Source: Calvatia gigantea (taxonomy: Eukaryota > Basidiomycota > Agaricomycetes > Agaricales > Lycoperdaceae). Taken from it: 64,000 bases of DNA. The first letter of the stretch is position 1. Every line of letters begins with the position of its first letter. The notes beneath the pieces were generated by a model. That model saw only the letters and a program-made list of their open reading frames with translations. It made no database searches and had not been told where the DNA came from. The DNA is taken from assembly GCA_025093985.1 (NCBI GenBank), contig JACAAK010000002.1:4083178-4147177 (forward strand). The letters run 5' to 3'. Below are positions 1-10,525 of this stretch, in pieces. The translations under genes were made by a program, and so were the position numbers.

Positions 1-1159
1 GTGTCTACTCAGAATCCTCAGAAAAATCCTTCTGCACCTCTTGTTCAGTTTCTTCTACTGCTTGGATTTGTACTTTCTTGGATACAGTGCAAGCTTTGGT
101 GATATAACCAGTTTTCCCACAGTTGTAGTAGGTTAATCCTTTGGACTTCTTGCAATCTTTGGTGATGTGTCCAAAGATGCCACAGTTGTAGCATTTAGGT
201 TCTCCTTTGGTGTTGAAGATATGACATCTGCTTCCTATCTCTATAGGTTCACCCATTCCTCCATAGGTAGTGCCTGTGCTAGTTTTCTTGTCTCCTTAGT
301 ACTCTGATGCTTCATAGTCTTGTCCAACAGAGAGTATTGCTTCTTTCCATTTGGCATAGGTGTCTGGCCTGGCAACAAATGGATACCCCGTAATTGTATG
401 GATAATATCTTGTCAGGCATTCTTTTTGAGTAAAAATGTAGCATGTTTGTTGTCAGTTTTTGCTTTACTTTTCAAGACTTCAAACTTGATTAGGTAGTCA
501 GCAGTATTGTGGTTCCCCTATTTGAATTTTTTGATCTGCCATTTAGTCTTGGTGTTTGATGCATTGTCTGAGAACATCTTTCTAAATTCCTTTGAGAACA
601 CCTTCCAATCTACTAAGTTTTTTCCTTCTAAAATTTGAGGTGCTTTCATTGCCACATAGGCCTCTGCTGTCCCTCCTTACAGTCTAGCTAAGACTGCTAT
701 AGCTTTGTCATTGGCTGTGGTAATCTTATTGAACTTTATGAAGAGCATCATGGCTCTCTACCAATTGTTGAATTTTGTGTGGGTACCATCAAAGAATCCC
801 AGGTCTGGTACTAGGCCTTTCCCATTGGGTCCTGGGGTAAGTGCAGCATTGTCAGGCATTTCTAGATCTGATTCTATTTTGTCTGAACTTGATTTGTCTG
901 AGTTTGATCCTTGTTTTGGGTTCTCCTAATATTCTAGCTCTCTTTCTGCTAAGTTGAGTTCATTCAGAAGTTCTGATAGTACTTCTTCTTCTCCTGTTGG
1001 GTTTACTCCTTGTGTATTAACTCCAGGTTTATTGTGTGGGTGTTCAACTGGTTCTACAGATACTTCAGGGTTCCCTGTTTCTTTTTCATCTAATATTTCT
1101 GACTTGTCATCTGTAACTTCAAGGTTCAGTTCCCTATATTTGTCTGAGTTCAAGCTCAT
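1..1159 (-). pseudogene. Decayed gag of a left-edge Ty3/gypsy element (element 1)
   Basis: Gag reads on the minus strand from an ATG at 1159 past the left edge. The N-terminus (residues about 1-75) is acidic and closely resembles the gag of the complete element at 8683-9753. Near 5-256 two zinc knuckles are visible (CYNCGIFGHITKDC and a second, CYNCGKTGYITKAC), the nucleic-acid binding part of gag. Several in-frame stops interrupt it, for example after the residues ELEY at 926, and the frame of the end pieces is otherwise kept. The 5' LTR lies just upstream at 1241-1544. The rest of the element, including pol, must lie to the left of the window. It is certainly non-functional; assignment to the same family as the 3810-10136 element is direct from sequence similarity. 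Confidence 0.85.
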
Positions 1160-1240
1160 ATACTAGCTCTGGGGTTCTTCATAGTTCAAGCCTGTTTCAG
1201 CTTTTCTCCTTGCAAGGTGAGGTGGGGATGCTTAACCAAA

Positions 1241-1544
1241 TATTATGACCTTAGTCTAATGAGACCTCAGGTTGTAGCTTAGGCTAAGTCTTGAGGGCAA
1301 GTAAAGGGATAGAACTAGGTGGTTAAGCATACTGAATACAGGAGAGTGTATGTATGCTTAAATATGGAAAGGCATCCAGTTGAATAGATGGGGTTACTAT
1401 ATGAAACATCCAATGAGCATAGCATAGTAGTATATAAGTCAATACTCAGGGAACACTGAGGCTAGAATAGACAAAACAGGTATGCAGATAGATAGGAATG
1501 GAGATGAGTATGGTGATGTGATGGGAGTGATAGAAAACACAACA
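1241..1544 (-). repeat. LTR of element 1 (5' LTR, family copy 1)
   Basis: About 304 bp, clearly homologous to the LTR pair at 3810-4113 and 9833-10136. The start has decayed from TGTTACGACC to TATTATGACC; the other end reads CACAACA. On the minus strand it is followed by the same primer-binding region (TGGTTAAGC) as the complete element. The five bases right of it, GTACT, are the expected target duplication; the partner copy is off the window. Confidence 0.85.
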
Positions 1545-2390
1545 GTACTTACAATGCCATTACAGTGAAAAATAAGTACCCTCTTCTGCTCATATCCAAA
1601 CTCATCACACAACTTCACAGAGCCAAGTACTTCACCAAGCTGAATGTTCACTGAGGATTCAACAATATGCAGATCAAGCCAGGCAACAAGTGGAAAGCTG
1701 TATTTCAGATGAACTGTGGGTTATTCAAGCTGCTTGTCATGTTTTTTGGCCTCACCAATAGCCTTGCCACATTCCAGACCATGATGAATGACATTTTCCA
1801 CAAACTCATCATGGAGGGCATCATTGTGGTGTACATGGATGACATTCTGATCTTCACTAAGACAATTGAAGAGCACCAAGAGGTCACCCACCAGATCTTA
1901 TAGATTCTTGAGCAGTACAAGCTTTTCTTTAAGCCTGAAAAGTGTGAGTTTGAGAGAACCCATGTCAAGTACCTTGGTCTTATCATATCAGAAAATAGTG
2001 TTGAAATAGACCTGGTCAAAGTCACAGGGGTTTGAGACTGGCCTACTCTAGCCAATGTAGGGAAAGTCCAAGTATTCCTTGAGTTTGTCAACTTCTACCA
2101 CCACTTTATCCATGATTTCTCTCAGGTAGCCCATCCACTCTTTGACTTCACTAAGGCAGATGTCAAGTAGAAATAGGGTACTGTAGAAGAAATAGCTTTC
2201 CAGGCACTCAAGGATACAGTCATCTTCTCCCTTATTCTTCTCTCATCCAATGACTCCACTCCTTTCCACATCAAGGCAGACAGCTCAGACTTTGTAACAG
2301 GTACAGTTCTCTTCTAGAAGGCAGTAGACTTAGACTAGTGGCACCTAGTGGCATTTTACTTGAAATCCTTTTCAGCTATTATAGTGAGGC
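1545..2390 (+). pseudogene. Remnant of reverse transcriptase from an older, plus-strand Ty3/gypsy element
   Basis: The frame beginning near 1550 reads as a gypsy-type reverse transcriptase: an AKYFTKL-like block at about 1622-1640, MQIKPGNKWKAVF at 1667, the catalytic YMDD box at about 1830, then the connection region (KPEKCEF, VNFYHHF). In-frame stops (TGA at 1652, TAG after 1900 and others) show it is dead. The fragment starts abruptly at the edge of the LTR at 1241-1544, so element 1 appears to have inserted into this older element and its upstream part lies left of the window. Similarity fades after about 2390. It runs opposite to the other elements and is not recognisably the same family. 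Confidence 0.8.
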
Positions 2391-2907
2391 CTGCCAGGTT
2401 ATAAGCAAGCCTGATATCTCTATATTAGTTGGATATCAAAGGGAACTCCTTCTCAAAGACAATAAGAATATATATATCTTATTATATATTCCTATAGTCT
2501 CAGATTAGTCATCTTGTCCTTCAATGTACAACTCTTAAGATTTTATAAAGTATGACTAGAGGTCAAGAGATAACTTCTTGATAGCAGATTATAAGAATGT
2601 GTTAAGAGTTATAGATTGAGTCTTCACCTAACCAAGTAGAAACAATAAGGTCTACTAGTCAAGTTGAGGGGTTTATATACTACAGCAGTGTATGTATCTA
2701 TATAGTATTATAGTGGTATATTATCTGTCTATATTTGTAGAATAATGGCATTATGTAATTATCTAAAGTGGTTCAACTTTAGTATCATACAACTTCAATA
2801 TGGTATGACTTTGAAGTAGTACAACTTTATGTTTATGTAAGTTGTTTATATAAGTTCTAGATAAGATAAGATAAGATAAGGAGTATTATGTAAGTAAATA
2901 ATCATAT
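2391..2907. other. AT-rich decayed sequence with an ATAAG microsatellite
   Basis: No gene is visible. The stretch is AT-rich and stop-dense, probably worn-out retroelement DNA. A short (ATAAG)4 microsatellite sits at 2861-2880. Confidence 0.5.
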
Positions 2908-2910
2908 TCA

Positions 2911-3282
2911 TAACAAGAACCCTGGGTTGGGCACTAGGCTTTTTCCATTGGGTCTTGAGGCTGGTACAGTATTGTCAGTCATGTCTAATTTGTCTGAACC
3001 TGATTCTAATTCATCTGAGTCTAATTCTCCTTGTTCTGGGTTCTCTGGGTGGTCTAGCTCTTCTTCTGCTAAGTCAAGTTCATTTAGGAGTTCTGATAGG
3101 ATCTCCTTTTCTCCTGTTGGATTTACTCCTTGTAAATTATCTCTGGGTTTATTGTCTGGGTTTACAACTGGTTCTGGTACAGGTACTTTAGGGTTCCCTG
3201 TCTCTTCTTCATCTGATGTTTCTGATTTGTTGTCTGTGACTTCAAGATTTGGTTCTCTATATCCATTGGGGTTCAAGCTCAT
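2911..3282 (-). pseudogene. Truncated gag N-terminus of element 3
   Basis: A minus-strand ORF from the ATG at 3282 gives about 124 residues that match the acidic gag N-terminus of the complete element (NLEVTDN, LSELLNELDLAEEEL and a conserved block near GKSLVPNPGF). Homology stops at about 2911-2917, where the sequence passes abruptly into unrelated AT-rich DNA. The zinc knuckles, pol and the 3' LTR are absent. Its LTR lies upstream at 3364-3669 with the usual leader between them. This is a 5'-end remnant of a third insertion of the same family. Confidence 0.85.
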
Positions 3283-3363
3283 GTACTAGCTCCTGGGTTC
3301 ATTGTGGTTCAAGCCTATTTCAGCTTTTTTCTCTGCAAGGTGAGGTAGGGACACTTAACCAAA

Positions 3364-3669
3364 TGTTACAACCTTAGTCTGATAAGACCTTAGGTTGCAG
3401 CTTAGGCTAAGACTTGAGGGCAAGTAAGGGGAGAGAACTAGGTAGTTAAGTGTACCAAATACAGGAGGCTGTATGTATGCTTAAATATGGGAGGGGCATC
3501 CAGTTGAATAGATGGAGTAATTACATGAAACATCCAATAAACATGGTGCAGTAGTGTATGAGTCAATACTCAGAGATCACTCAGACTAAGATAGCATGAA
3601 ACAAGTACAATATGACATAGGAATGGAGACAAGCACAGAGGTGAAATAGGAATGGTGAAAACTACAACA
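3364..3669 (-). repeat. LTR of truncated element 3 (family copy 2)
   Basis: About 306 bp, starting TGTTACAACC and ending CTACAACA, more diverged from the complete pair than they are from each other. The gag remnant at 2911-3282 lies internal to it. No target duplication can be tested because the other end of the element is lost. Confidence 0.85.
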
Positions 3670-3804
3670 TCATGCAGTATAATGCTGTTATCAACATTGT
3701 CTGTAGCATAAGCATAGCATTATTAATAGCATAATTAACTCACTCTGAGAGTGGACTTTTCTAGATCTGTTTTATCTATAAATAGTATAAACCAATGTAG
3801 TGGT

Positions 3805-3809
3805 ATAAA
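3805..3809. repeat. Target-site duplication ATAAA, left copy
   Basis: ATAAA directly precedes the LTR at 3810 and is repeated at 10137-10141 right after the LTR that ends at 10136. A perfect 5-bp duplication is expected for a Ty3/gypsy integrase and fixes both element ends. Confidence 0.9.
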
Positions 3810-4113
3810 TGTTACGACCTTAGTCTGATAAGACCTCAGGTTGCAGCTTAGGCTAAGTCTTGAGGGCAAGTAAGGGGAGAGGAACTAAGTGGTTAAGCAT
3901 ACTGAATACAGGAGTGTGTATGTACACTTAAATATGGTGAGCATCCAGTTGAATGGATGGAGGTACTACATGAAATGTCTGATGATAATGGCACAGTAAT
4001 ACTATGAGTCATTACTCAGAGATCGCTGGGCTAGAATAGACAAAACAGGCATGATGTAAGGAAGGAATGTAGATGAGTACAGATCAGACAGGAATAGTTG
4101 AAAGTTCACAACA
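3810..4113 (-). repeat. 3' LTR of element 2
   Basis: 304 bp, TGTTACGACC at one end and TTCACAACA at the other. It differs from 9833-10136 by six transitions and no indels. A purine-rich stretch (GAGCAGAGGG on the minus strand, about 4116-4126) adjoins it and is the likely polypurine tract. Confidence 0.93.
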
Positions 4114-4131
4114 ATACCCTCTGCTCAGGCT

Positions 4132-5121
4132 TCATGCCTCAGGAAGCTTGTCAAAGTCTCCATTTACTACAGTGGCAGTGAGTGCTTTCTTGGTGGATGT
4201 GATAAGAAATTCTCCATTGTTTGATTTTGCAAAGAAAACAGGTAAATGACTGTGACTGTCTTGATGGATAGGGACTGGGATGCTGTTGAAGGGGAACTCG
4301 GTGGTGGTGGAGCTGTCCCAGTAACTCTTGACTATCGATTTCCAGTAACGTTGGTCTTTTTCTTGTCCTGGTAGTACAGTGCAGAATCTTGTGGGTGGAA
4401 GAAAAACCAATGCAAGTTGCAGTGGGGTGATGGTTTTTATGAAGTGTCAGAGGGCATTGACTTCTTCCTTCATGGAGACCATGACTTCTTCATCCATGGG
4501 GGTGTCGGCACGAGATGGCAGGGAGGGATTAACTGTGTCATGCAATTCAGAGAGTGTGATGTGGATTCTGTCAACTAGGGTATTGATGTCGGAGTCTTCA
4601 TTTGTTTTATCTCTTCTGAGTAACTTCATGGCTACATCTGCAAGTTCGAGGAAGATGTTGGCAATGTTGAAGTGATTGAAGACTTTGAGGCCTAAGTCGA
4701 TTCGGCTTTGAAGTCCTTGGACCTGATCCCGTTCGCTGGGGGTAAGGGTAGATTGGTTTAGGGCTCGGAAGATTGTGGGGATATGCTGGTTGGTAGAGGA
4801 GGATGTGTTGGTAAACACTGCATACATGTCAGCGAATGTGATGTATGCAGTGGCGAGGGTAATGTGTTAGTTTATAACTAGTCATCTGTTTTGGGTGGTG
4901 ATGTTCTCGATTTCACTGTTGGTTGCTTTATCAATATTCTTGAGCAGGGCTTCAAGGAGGCCTTGTGCTGGGGATGGCGTCTTTGCGAGGTTGTAGCAGG
5001 TTCCTTGGGGAGCAGGTGTTTGGCTGTTGCCTAGTTTGGGGAATGGGAGAGAGGAGATTCTGGTGGGTGTGGGGTGAACGAGGGAGTCAATAGCGATATG
5101 GTTAGATTGGGAGGCAGGCAT
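4132..5121 (-). pseudogene. Extra reading frame downstream of the chromodomain (ORF3 or pol C-terminal extension)
   Basis: A single minus-strand frame of about 330 codons runs from an ATG at 5121 to a stop at 4132, only about 18 bp before the 3' LTR. It is interrupted by TGA/TAA codons around 4881 and 4863 and by a TGA near 4447, yet the frame is kept throughout. It lies in the same frame as pol and begins six bases after the pol stop (TAA at 5128-5130), so it may once have been a pol C-terminal extension. I see no membrane segment or signal peptide that would suggest an env protein, and no zinc finger. The middle part (about residues 100-215) is helix-rich. I do not recognise a family; function unknown. 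Confidence 0.7.
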
Positions 5122-5127
5122 GTCTGT

Positions 5128-8100
5128 TTAGTTTCTCTGTCTGGGTTGTTTGTTCAATGCTTTTTTGTGTTTTCTGCCCCCTCTTTTATGGGTATCCTCC
5201 AGATGCCTTTTTAGGTAGTCTCTTATGGCGTCTTTCACATTTTCCAAATTGGACTCCGCTGTCCACATATCTTCTTCATTGCTGTACCTCTTCCAGTGGA
5301 CCAGGAATTGATAACCCCTTCCTCATTTTCATTGTCCATGGATCTCTTCCACTTTGTACTCTTCTTCATTGTTGATAATCACTGGGTTGGGCACTGATGG
5401 TTGTTTTTGACTTGGGAACTCTACCTGGTATGCTGGTGTCAGGAGCTATTTGTTGAATACATCATGGATAGCCCATCTGTCCAGTAGTGTCAGCCAATAT
5501 GCTACTTCTCCTATCTTTTCCTTAATAAGAAAAGGTCCATACTGTTTTTGGCCTAGCTTCTTTGATGGTTGATTGGTATGGATGTTGGTGTTCTCCAACC
5601 ATACTTTATCTCCTATTTGATATGTACTGGCATGGGTTCTACTGTGGTCATGTTGCTGTTTCATCTTTTCTTGGTATGTCCGTAGTGCTGATGAGGTGTT
5701 GTCTCAGGCAGCCTGTAATCGTTCTAGGAATGCTGTGGCAATGGGATTGTTTGTCGCCAGCTCATTCTTGCCTTTCCATGGGTTCCTTCCATAGTTTAGG
5801 AAGAATGGTATCTCCTGTATTCCTCCATGTCGCTTGTCATTGTACTGGAATTCTGCAATAGGGAGCCATTCTGCCCAGTTGTCCTGGTCATAGTTGCAGT
5901 ACAGACAGATGTAGGTTTCCACTTCTCTGTTGATGTGTTTGGTTTGTCCATCCGTTTGTGGATGATATGCCATTGATAGATTTCGTTCAATGCCAAGTCC
6001 CTTGAATAACTCCTTGGTGAATTCTAATGCAAATTGAGGTCCTCGGTCGCTGAGTACTTTCCTCAGTAATCTGTGTAGCTTCCATATTTCATCTCAATAT
6101 ATCTTTGCAACATCTTTAGATGAAGCATCTGTGGTTGTCACTGAAAGTCATATCATTTTTGTGAAGCAGTCCATGATGACTAGTATTACGTCCTTTCCTT
6201 TAGATTCTGGCAGTGGTCCAATCATGTCGACACTGATTTCTTCCCAAGGTCCATTTGGTATTGGGAGGGGATGTAGTGGCGATTTGAGCAGCATTGTTCT
6301 TGACTTGTTTCTTTGGCAGATTTGGCATCCTTGGATATATCTTTTTACGTCCTTTCATATTGATGGCCACCAGTAGTCTCAGCCAATTAGTTCTGTCATC
6401 CTATGTTGTCCTGGGTGTCCTGCATCTGGGGTGTCATGGTACTGTATTAGGATTTCCTCTTGTAGTTTCTGGTCGGGTGGAACATATGCGCCCATCTTCA
6501 GTGAGTTGGGATCCTTGCTTTTTCAGTTCGGTTAGGACTGTTGTTTCTTGTTGGGTCCGGCTTCGAATTCATTCTAGGAAGTTTGGTTCAATGAACAATT
6601 CTGCTCATAAGAGTACTGTGCTGTCTGTGCCTTTTGTCTGTAGCCAGCTTTCTTGGATCATAGTGACTAGTTTGTTTTCTTGTTCTTCTGGCATTTGGTG
6701 GATTCAGGATAACAGGTTGGCTTTCATGTTTGTCTTCCCAGGTATATGTCATAGCATGAAGTCATAGTCCTGCAGCCGCAGATACCACCATGCTTGTCAT
6801 CCATTTAACTTCTGTGGTTCTCAGTAATACTTGAGATTTTCATGGTCAGTCCAGATTTTGAATCATTCTTTGGCATCTAGAAGGTAGTGTCTCCATTTCT
6901 TCAGGGCATGGACAATGGCTAGCAACTTTTTGTTGTATATTTCATAGTTCCATTCTGCTGGTGACAGCATTCGTGATGTGAAAGCAATTGGGTGCCATTT
7001 GTCTTCTTGTAGTTGTGAAAGTACCCTTCCTAATGCATAGTCCGATGCGTCAACTTCTACTCTGAATTGGCCATGTCTTTGTGGTAATGTCAGGACAGGT
7101 TCTTCAGTGATATATTTCTTGAGTTGGTTGAACAAGTCTTGGTGTTCTTGTGTCCATTCCTATGTGGTTACTCCTTTGAGTTTGTTTAAGGGCCCCACAA
7201 TCATACTGAAGTTTTTGATGAAACGTTGATAGTAGTTTGCGAAACTCAGGAACCTTTCTACCCCTTTGGTGTTCTTGGGTTCAGACCAATCCCATACCAA
7301 TTTTATTTTATCCTCTTCCATTTCAATTCGTCCATGTCCTACCCAAACTCCTAGCATTGGGATTTCTTCTGCATTGAAGATACACTTGGTTCACTTGAAG
7401 CATAAATTGTACTGGGCTGCTCATTCCAGAAATTGTATTGTTTGTTCCTTTAGTTGCTCCTTAGTGTCTCCCGGGATGGCGAAGTCGTCTATATAGTTTA
7501 CAATGTCTCCGTTTTGTAAGAGGTTGTGGAAGATGCTTGTCATTATTCTGAAGAATGTTCCTGGTGAGTTGCTTAGGCCGAAATACATGACTGTTGGTTC
7601 AAAGAGTCCTTCATTGGTGAGGAAGGCAGCTTTCCATTCGTCTCCTTCTTTGATCCTGACATTGTTGTATCCCCAGATGATGTCCAACTTATTGAAGTAT
7701 TTTGCTTTTCCAAGCTTGTCGATTACTTCACCAATTCTTGTTAATGGTGTTTTGTCTTTGATTACCACATTGTTTAGTCATCTGTAGTCTTGGATTAGCC
7801 TTTTGAATCCATCTTTCTTTGGGATGAAGAATGTTGGTACTGCATATGGGGATTTCGATGGTCATATTCATCCCAATTCTAGGTTCTCCTTGATGAATGA
7901 CTTGAGTTCATCCTGTTCTTTGACTGTCATGTTGTATGTCCCTGCACTTATTTCTTTTGGGGTATCTTTGGTTAGGACTATCTTGTGATCCCATTCGGTT
8001 TGTTCTGGGAGCTTGTCAAATGTCGTTTTGTTGAATAAGTGCATAAATGGTTGTACATAGTCTGGCAGGTCTTCCAGTTTGGTCGGGTCTGGTTCGTCTT

Positions 8101-8560
8101 CTTCCTCCCATAGGTCTTCTGTAGTGGCTATGCTTCGTATTTTTTCAGTGATAGGAATGCTCTGATGGGGGAATTGACAGCCTGGTGGGCATCGGGTGAA
8201 CTTGATCTCTCCGTTGTTCCAATCTACCTCTGGGTTATGTTTGACTAGCCAATCATGTCCTAGGAAGACTTCTGCTCTGTTCTGTAGTTGTACAACTGAG
8301 GCCTCAATTTGTTCCTTATGTCCCTGGATGTCAATGTTGATCGTGGTGGTCTCCGTTACTCTTCTGCCTTGGTTAAGTGTTCTGTCCACATTTAATACCA
8401 AAATTTGTTGTTCCAATTTCCAAGTAGGGAGTCTTTCTTTGTCTACTAGTTTCTTGCTGATGCTGCTGGTTGTGCACCCTGAGTCTACAATGGTGTTGAC
8501 TGTTATTTCTTTTCCTGCTATTTGTATTTTCCCTTTTAGATTTAGTTCACGCTTTCTTCT
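5128..8560 (-). pseudogene. Decayed pol: protease, reverse transcriptase, RNase H, integrase, chromodomain
   Basis: Domains are read on the minus strand. Protease: active site VDSGCTTSSI at about 8470-8495. Reverse transcriptase: 7160-7880, with the catalytic box YIDD near 7490. RNase H: 6863-7135, with VDASDYALG. Integrase: zinc-binding part with GHPGQH and CQICQRNK (about 6290-6440), catalytic Asp in SVDMIGPLPES (6225 region), SDRGPQF (about 6040), and the catalytic Glu in NREVETY after HPQTDGQT. Chromodomain: 5170-5370, with EEEYKVEEI and FLVHWKRY, which would guide insertion to heterochromatin marks. Breaks include TGA stops at the RT entry (7865 region) and two inside the chromodomain, other TGA/TAA stops, and a frameshift near 6490. 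Pol lies in a different frame from gag. Confidence 0.9.
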
Positions 8561-8682
8561 CTGAGGAATCGTGTAGAATTTGTCTGATATCCTAGATACA
8601 AGCTTTTTGACTCTCGAGGTAGTACCTACTTGGAGTCTTTGGAAAAATCCTTTCCTTCTTTGTTGGTGACCTCTTCCACTCC

Positions 8683-9753
8683 TCAGACTTGGATCTTCTT
8701 GGGTGTAGTGCAGGCTTTGGCTATGTGCCCCTTTTTACTGCAGTTGTAGCATATTAACCCCTTGGGCTTTTTGCAGTCTTTGGCGATGTGACCAAAAATG
8801 TCACAATTGTAGCATTTCGGCTCTCCTTTGTCATTGAAGACGTGATGCCTACTTTCTATCTCCATGGGTTCACCCATTCCTCCATAGGTGGTACCAGTGT
8901 TTGTTTTTCTGTCTCCTTGGTATTTGGATGCTTCATATCCTTGTCCAACAGAAAGTATGGCTTCTTTCCATTCTGCATATGTATCTGGTCTGGCTGAAGG
9001 TGGATAGCCAGTGATCATATGTATGATATCCTGTCGGGCATTTTTTCTAAGTAGGAACATGGTGTGCTTGCTATTGGTCTTGGCTTTGCTCTTCAGTACC
9101 TCAAATTCAATTAGGTAGTTGGCGGTGTTTTGGTTTCCTTGTTTGAATTTTTTGATCTGCCATTCTGCTTTGCTGTTTGAGGCATCGTCTGAGAAGGTCC
9201 TTCTAAATTCCTTGGAGAAGACCTTCCAGTCTACTGAGTCTTCGGATTCCAAGATGGCTGGTGCTCTCATAGCTGCATATGCTCCTGCAGTTCCCCCTCA
9301 CAGTCTGGCTAGGACTACTATAGCTTTATCATCTGCTGAGACTATCTTGTTGAACTTCATGAAGAGGGTCATTACTCTCCACCAGTCATCGAACTTGGTG
9401 CGGGTGCCATCGAAAAATCCCAGGTCCGGCACTAGGCCTTTCCCACTGGGCATTGTTGCAGGTACTACTGCATTGTCGGTCATGTTGGAGCCGGTTTCTG
9501 ATTCTGTTTTGTCTGAGCTTGATTCGTCTGATTTCTCCTGATGGATTAGTTCTTCCTCTGCTAGGTCGAGTTCGTTTAGAAGTTCTGATAATACTTCTTC
9601 TTCTGCTGGGATTGCTCTGGGTTCATCGTGTGTTTCTTTGGTTGGTTCTTCAGGTACTTCGGGGTTCCCTGCTTCTTCTTCATCTGATGTTTCAGACTCA
9701 TTGTCAGTGACTTCGAGATTTGGTTCTCTGTATTCATCTGGGTTCGAGCTCAT
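8683..9753 (-). pseudogene. Gag of element 2, one premature stop
   Basis: The frame runs from the ATG at 9753 to a stop at 8683, about 356 codons. Residues 1-110 are acidic. A capsid-like region follows (FFDGTRTKFDDWW, then WQIKKFKQG and YAEWKEAI). Two CCHC zinc knuckles stand near the C-terminus (CYNCDIFGHIAKDC and CYNCSKKGHIAKAC) and would bind the genomic RNA. The only internal break is a TGA at 9298-9300 that splits it into two open pieces in the same frame; an Arg CGA codon would fit there. The start was chosen as the first ATG after the leader, matching the gag starts of elements 1 and 3. Confidence 0.88.
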
Positions 9754-9815
9754 ATACTAGCTCCTGGGTTACTCCTGTTCAGGCCTGTTTCAGCCTACTC
9801 CTTGCAAGGTGAGGT

Positions 9816-9830
9816 GGGGACGCTTAACCA
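9816..9830 (-). other. Putative primer-binding site of element 2
   Basis: Two bases inside the 5' LTR the minus strand reads TGGTTAAGCGTCCCC, the expected place and TGG start for a tRNA-CCA primed PBS. The equivalent region is conserved in elements 1 and 3. I cannot name the primer tRNA. Confidence 0.6.
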
Positions 9831-9832
9831 AA

Positions 9833-10136
9833 TGTTACGACCTTAGTCTGATAAGACCTCAGGTTGCAGCTTAGGCTAAGTCTTGAGGGCAAGTAAGGGG
9901 AGAGGAACTAAGTGGTTAAGCATACTGAATACAGGAGTGTGTATGTACACTTAAATATGGTGAGCATCCAGTTGAATGGATAGAGGTACTACATGAAATG
10001 TCCGATGATAATGGCACAGTAATACTATGAGTCATTACTCAGAGATTGCTGGGCTAGAATAGATGAAACAGGCATGATGTAAGGAAGGAATGTAGATGAG
10101 TACAGATCAGACAGGAATAGTCGAAAGTTCACAACA
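9833..10136 (-). repeat. 5' LTR of element 2
   Basis: 304 bp, TGTTACGACC to TTCACAACA, followed by target duplication ATAAA at 10137-10141. Six transition differences from the 3' LTR. Confidence 0.93.
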
Positions 10137-10220
10137 ATAAATTGAAATTCAACACAAAACAGGTGATATGTTGCACTATTTCCACTGACACACTCAACAG
10201 TTTTATTTTACATTCCTTCC

Positions 10221-10525
10221 TAGTTATGACCTTAGTTGGATGAGACCTCAGGTTGCAGCTTAGGCTAAGTCTTGAAGGTGAATAAGGGGAATAAACCAGG
10301 TGGTTAAGCATACAGATTACAGGAGTATGTATGTATGTTTATATACAGAAAGGCATTTGGTTGAACAGATGGGTCTACTACATGAAACATCCAATGAGCA
10401 TGGCACAGTAGTATACAAGTCAGTACTCAGAGAACACTGGGGCAAGAATAAGTGAAACAGGTACAATACAACATAGGAATGGAGACAAGCATGGAGATGT
10501 GATGGAGATGGTGAAAACTACAACA
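10221..10525 (-). repeat. Solo LTR of the same family with target duplication CTTCC
   Basis: A 305-bp copy homologous to the other LTRs over its whole length, with no internal element sequence on either side. CTTCC occurs at 10216-10220 and again at 10526-10530, a perfect 5-bp target duplication. This marks an insertion later reduced to one LTR by LTR-LTR recombination. Confidence 0.88.

Larger units (their letters stand above)
3810..10136 (-). mobile_element. Full-length Ty3/gypsy chromovirus-type retrotransposon (element 2)
   Basis: A 6.3-kb element on the minus strand bounded by two 304-bp LTRs and a 5-bp target duplication. Order in its own direction: 5' LTR (9833-10136), primer-binding region, gag with two zinc knuckles, protease, reverse transcriptase, RNase H, integrase and a chromodomain, then an unusual extra reading frame and the 3' LTR (3810-4113). 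The domain order RT-RNaseH-integrase-chromodomain identifies a chromovirus. It is dead: gag and pol carry TGA stops and the integrase has a frameshift near 6490. The LTRs differ at 6 of 304 positions, all transitions, so the insertion is moderately young. Confidence 0.93.

Noticed and set aside
4132..5121. An env gene in the chromovirus
   Set aside because: No signal peptide, no transmembrane segment and no Cys pattern; kept as an unassigned frame instead.
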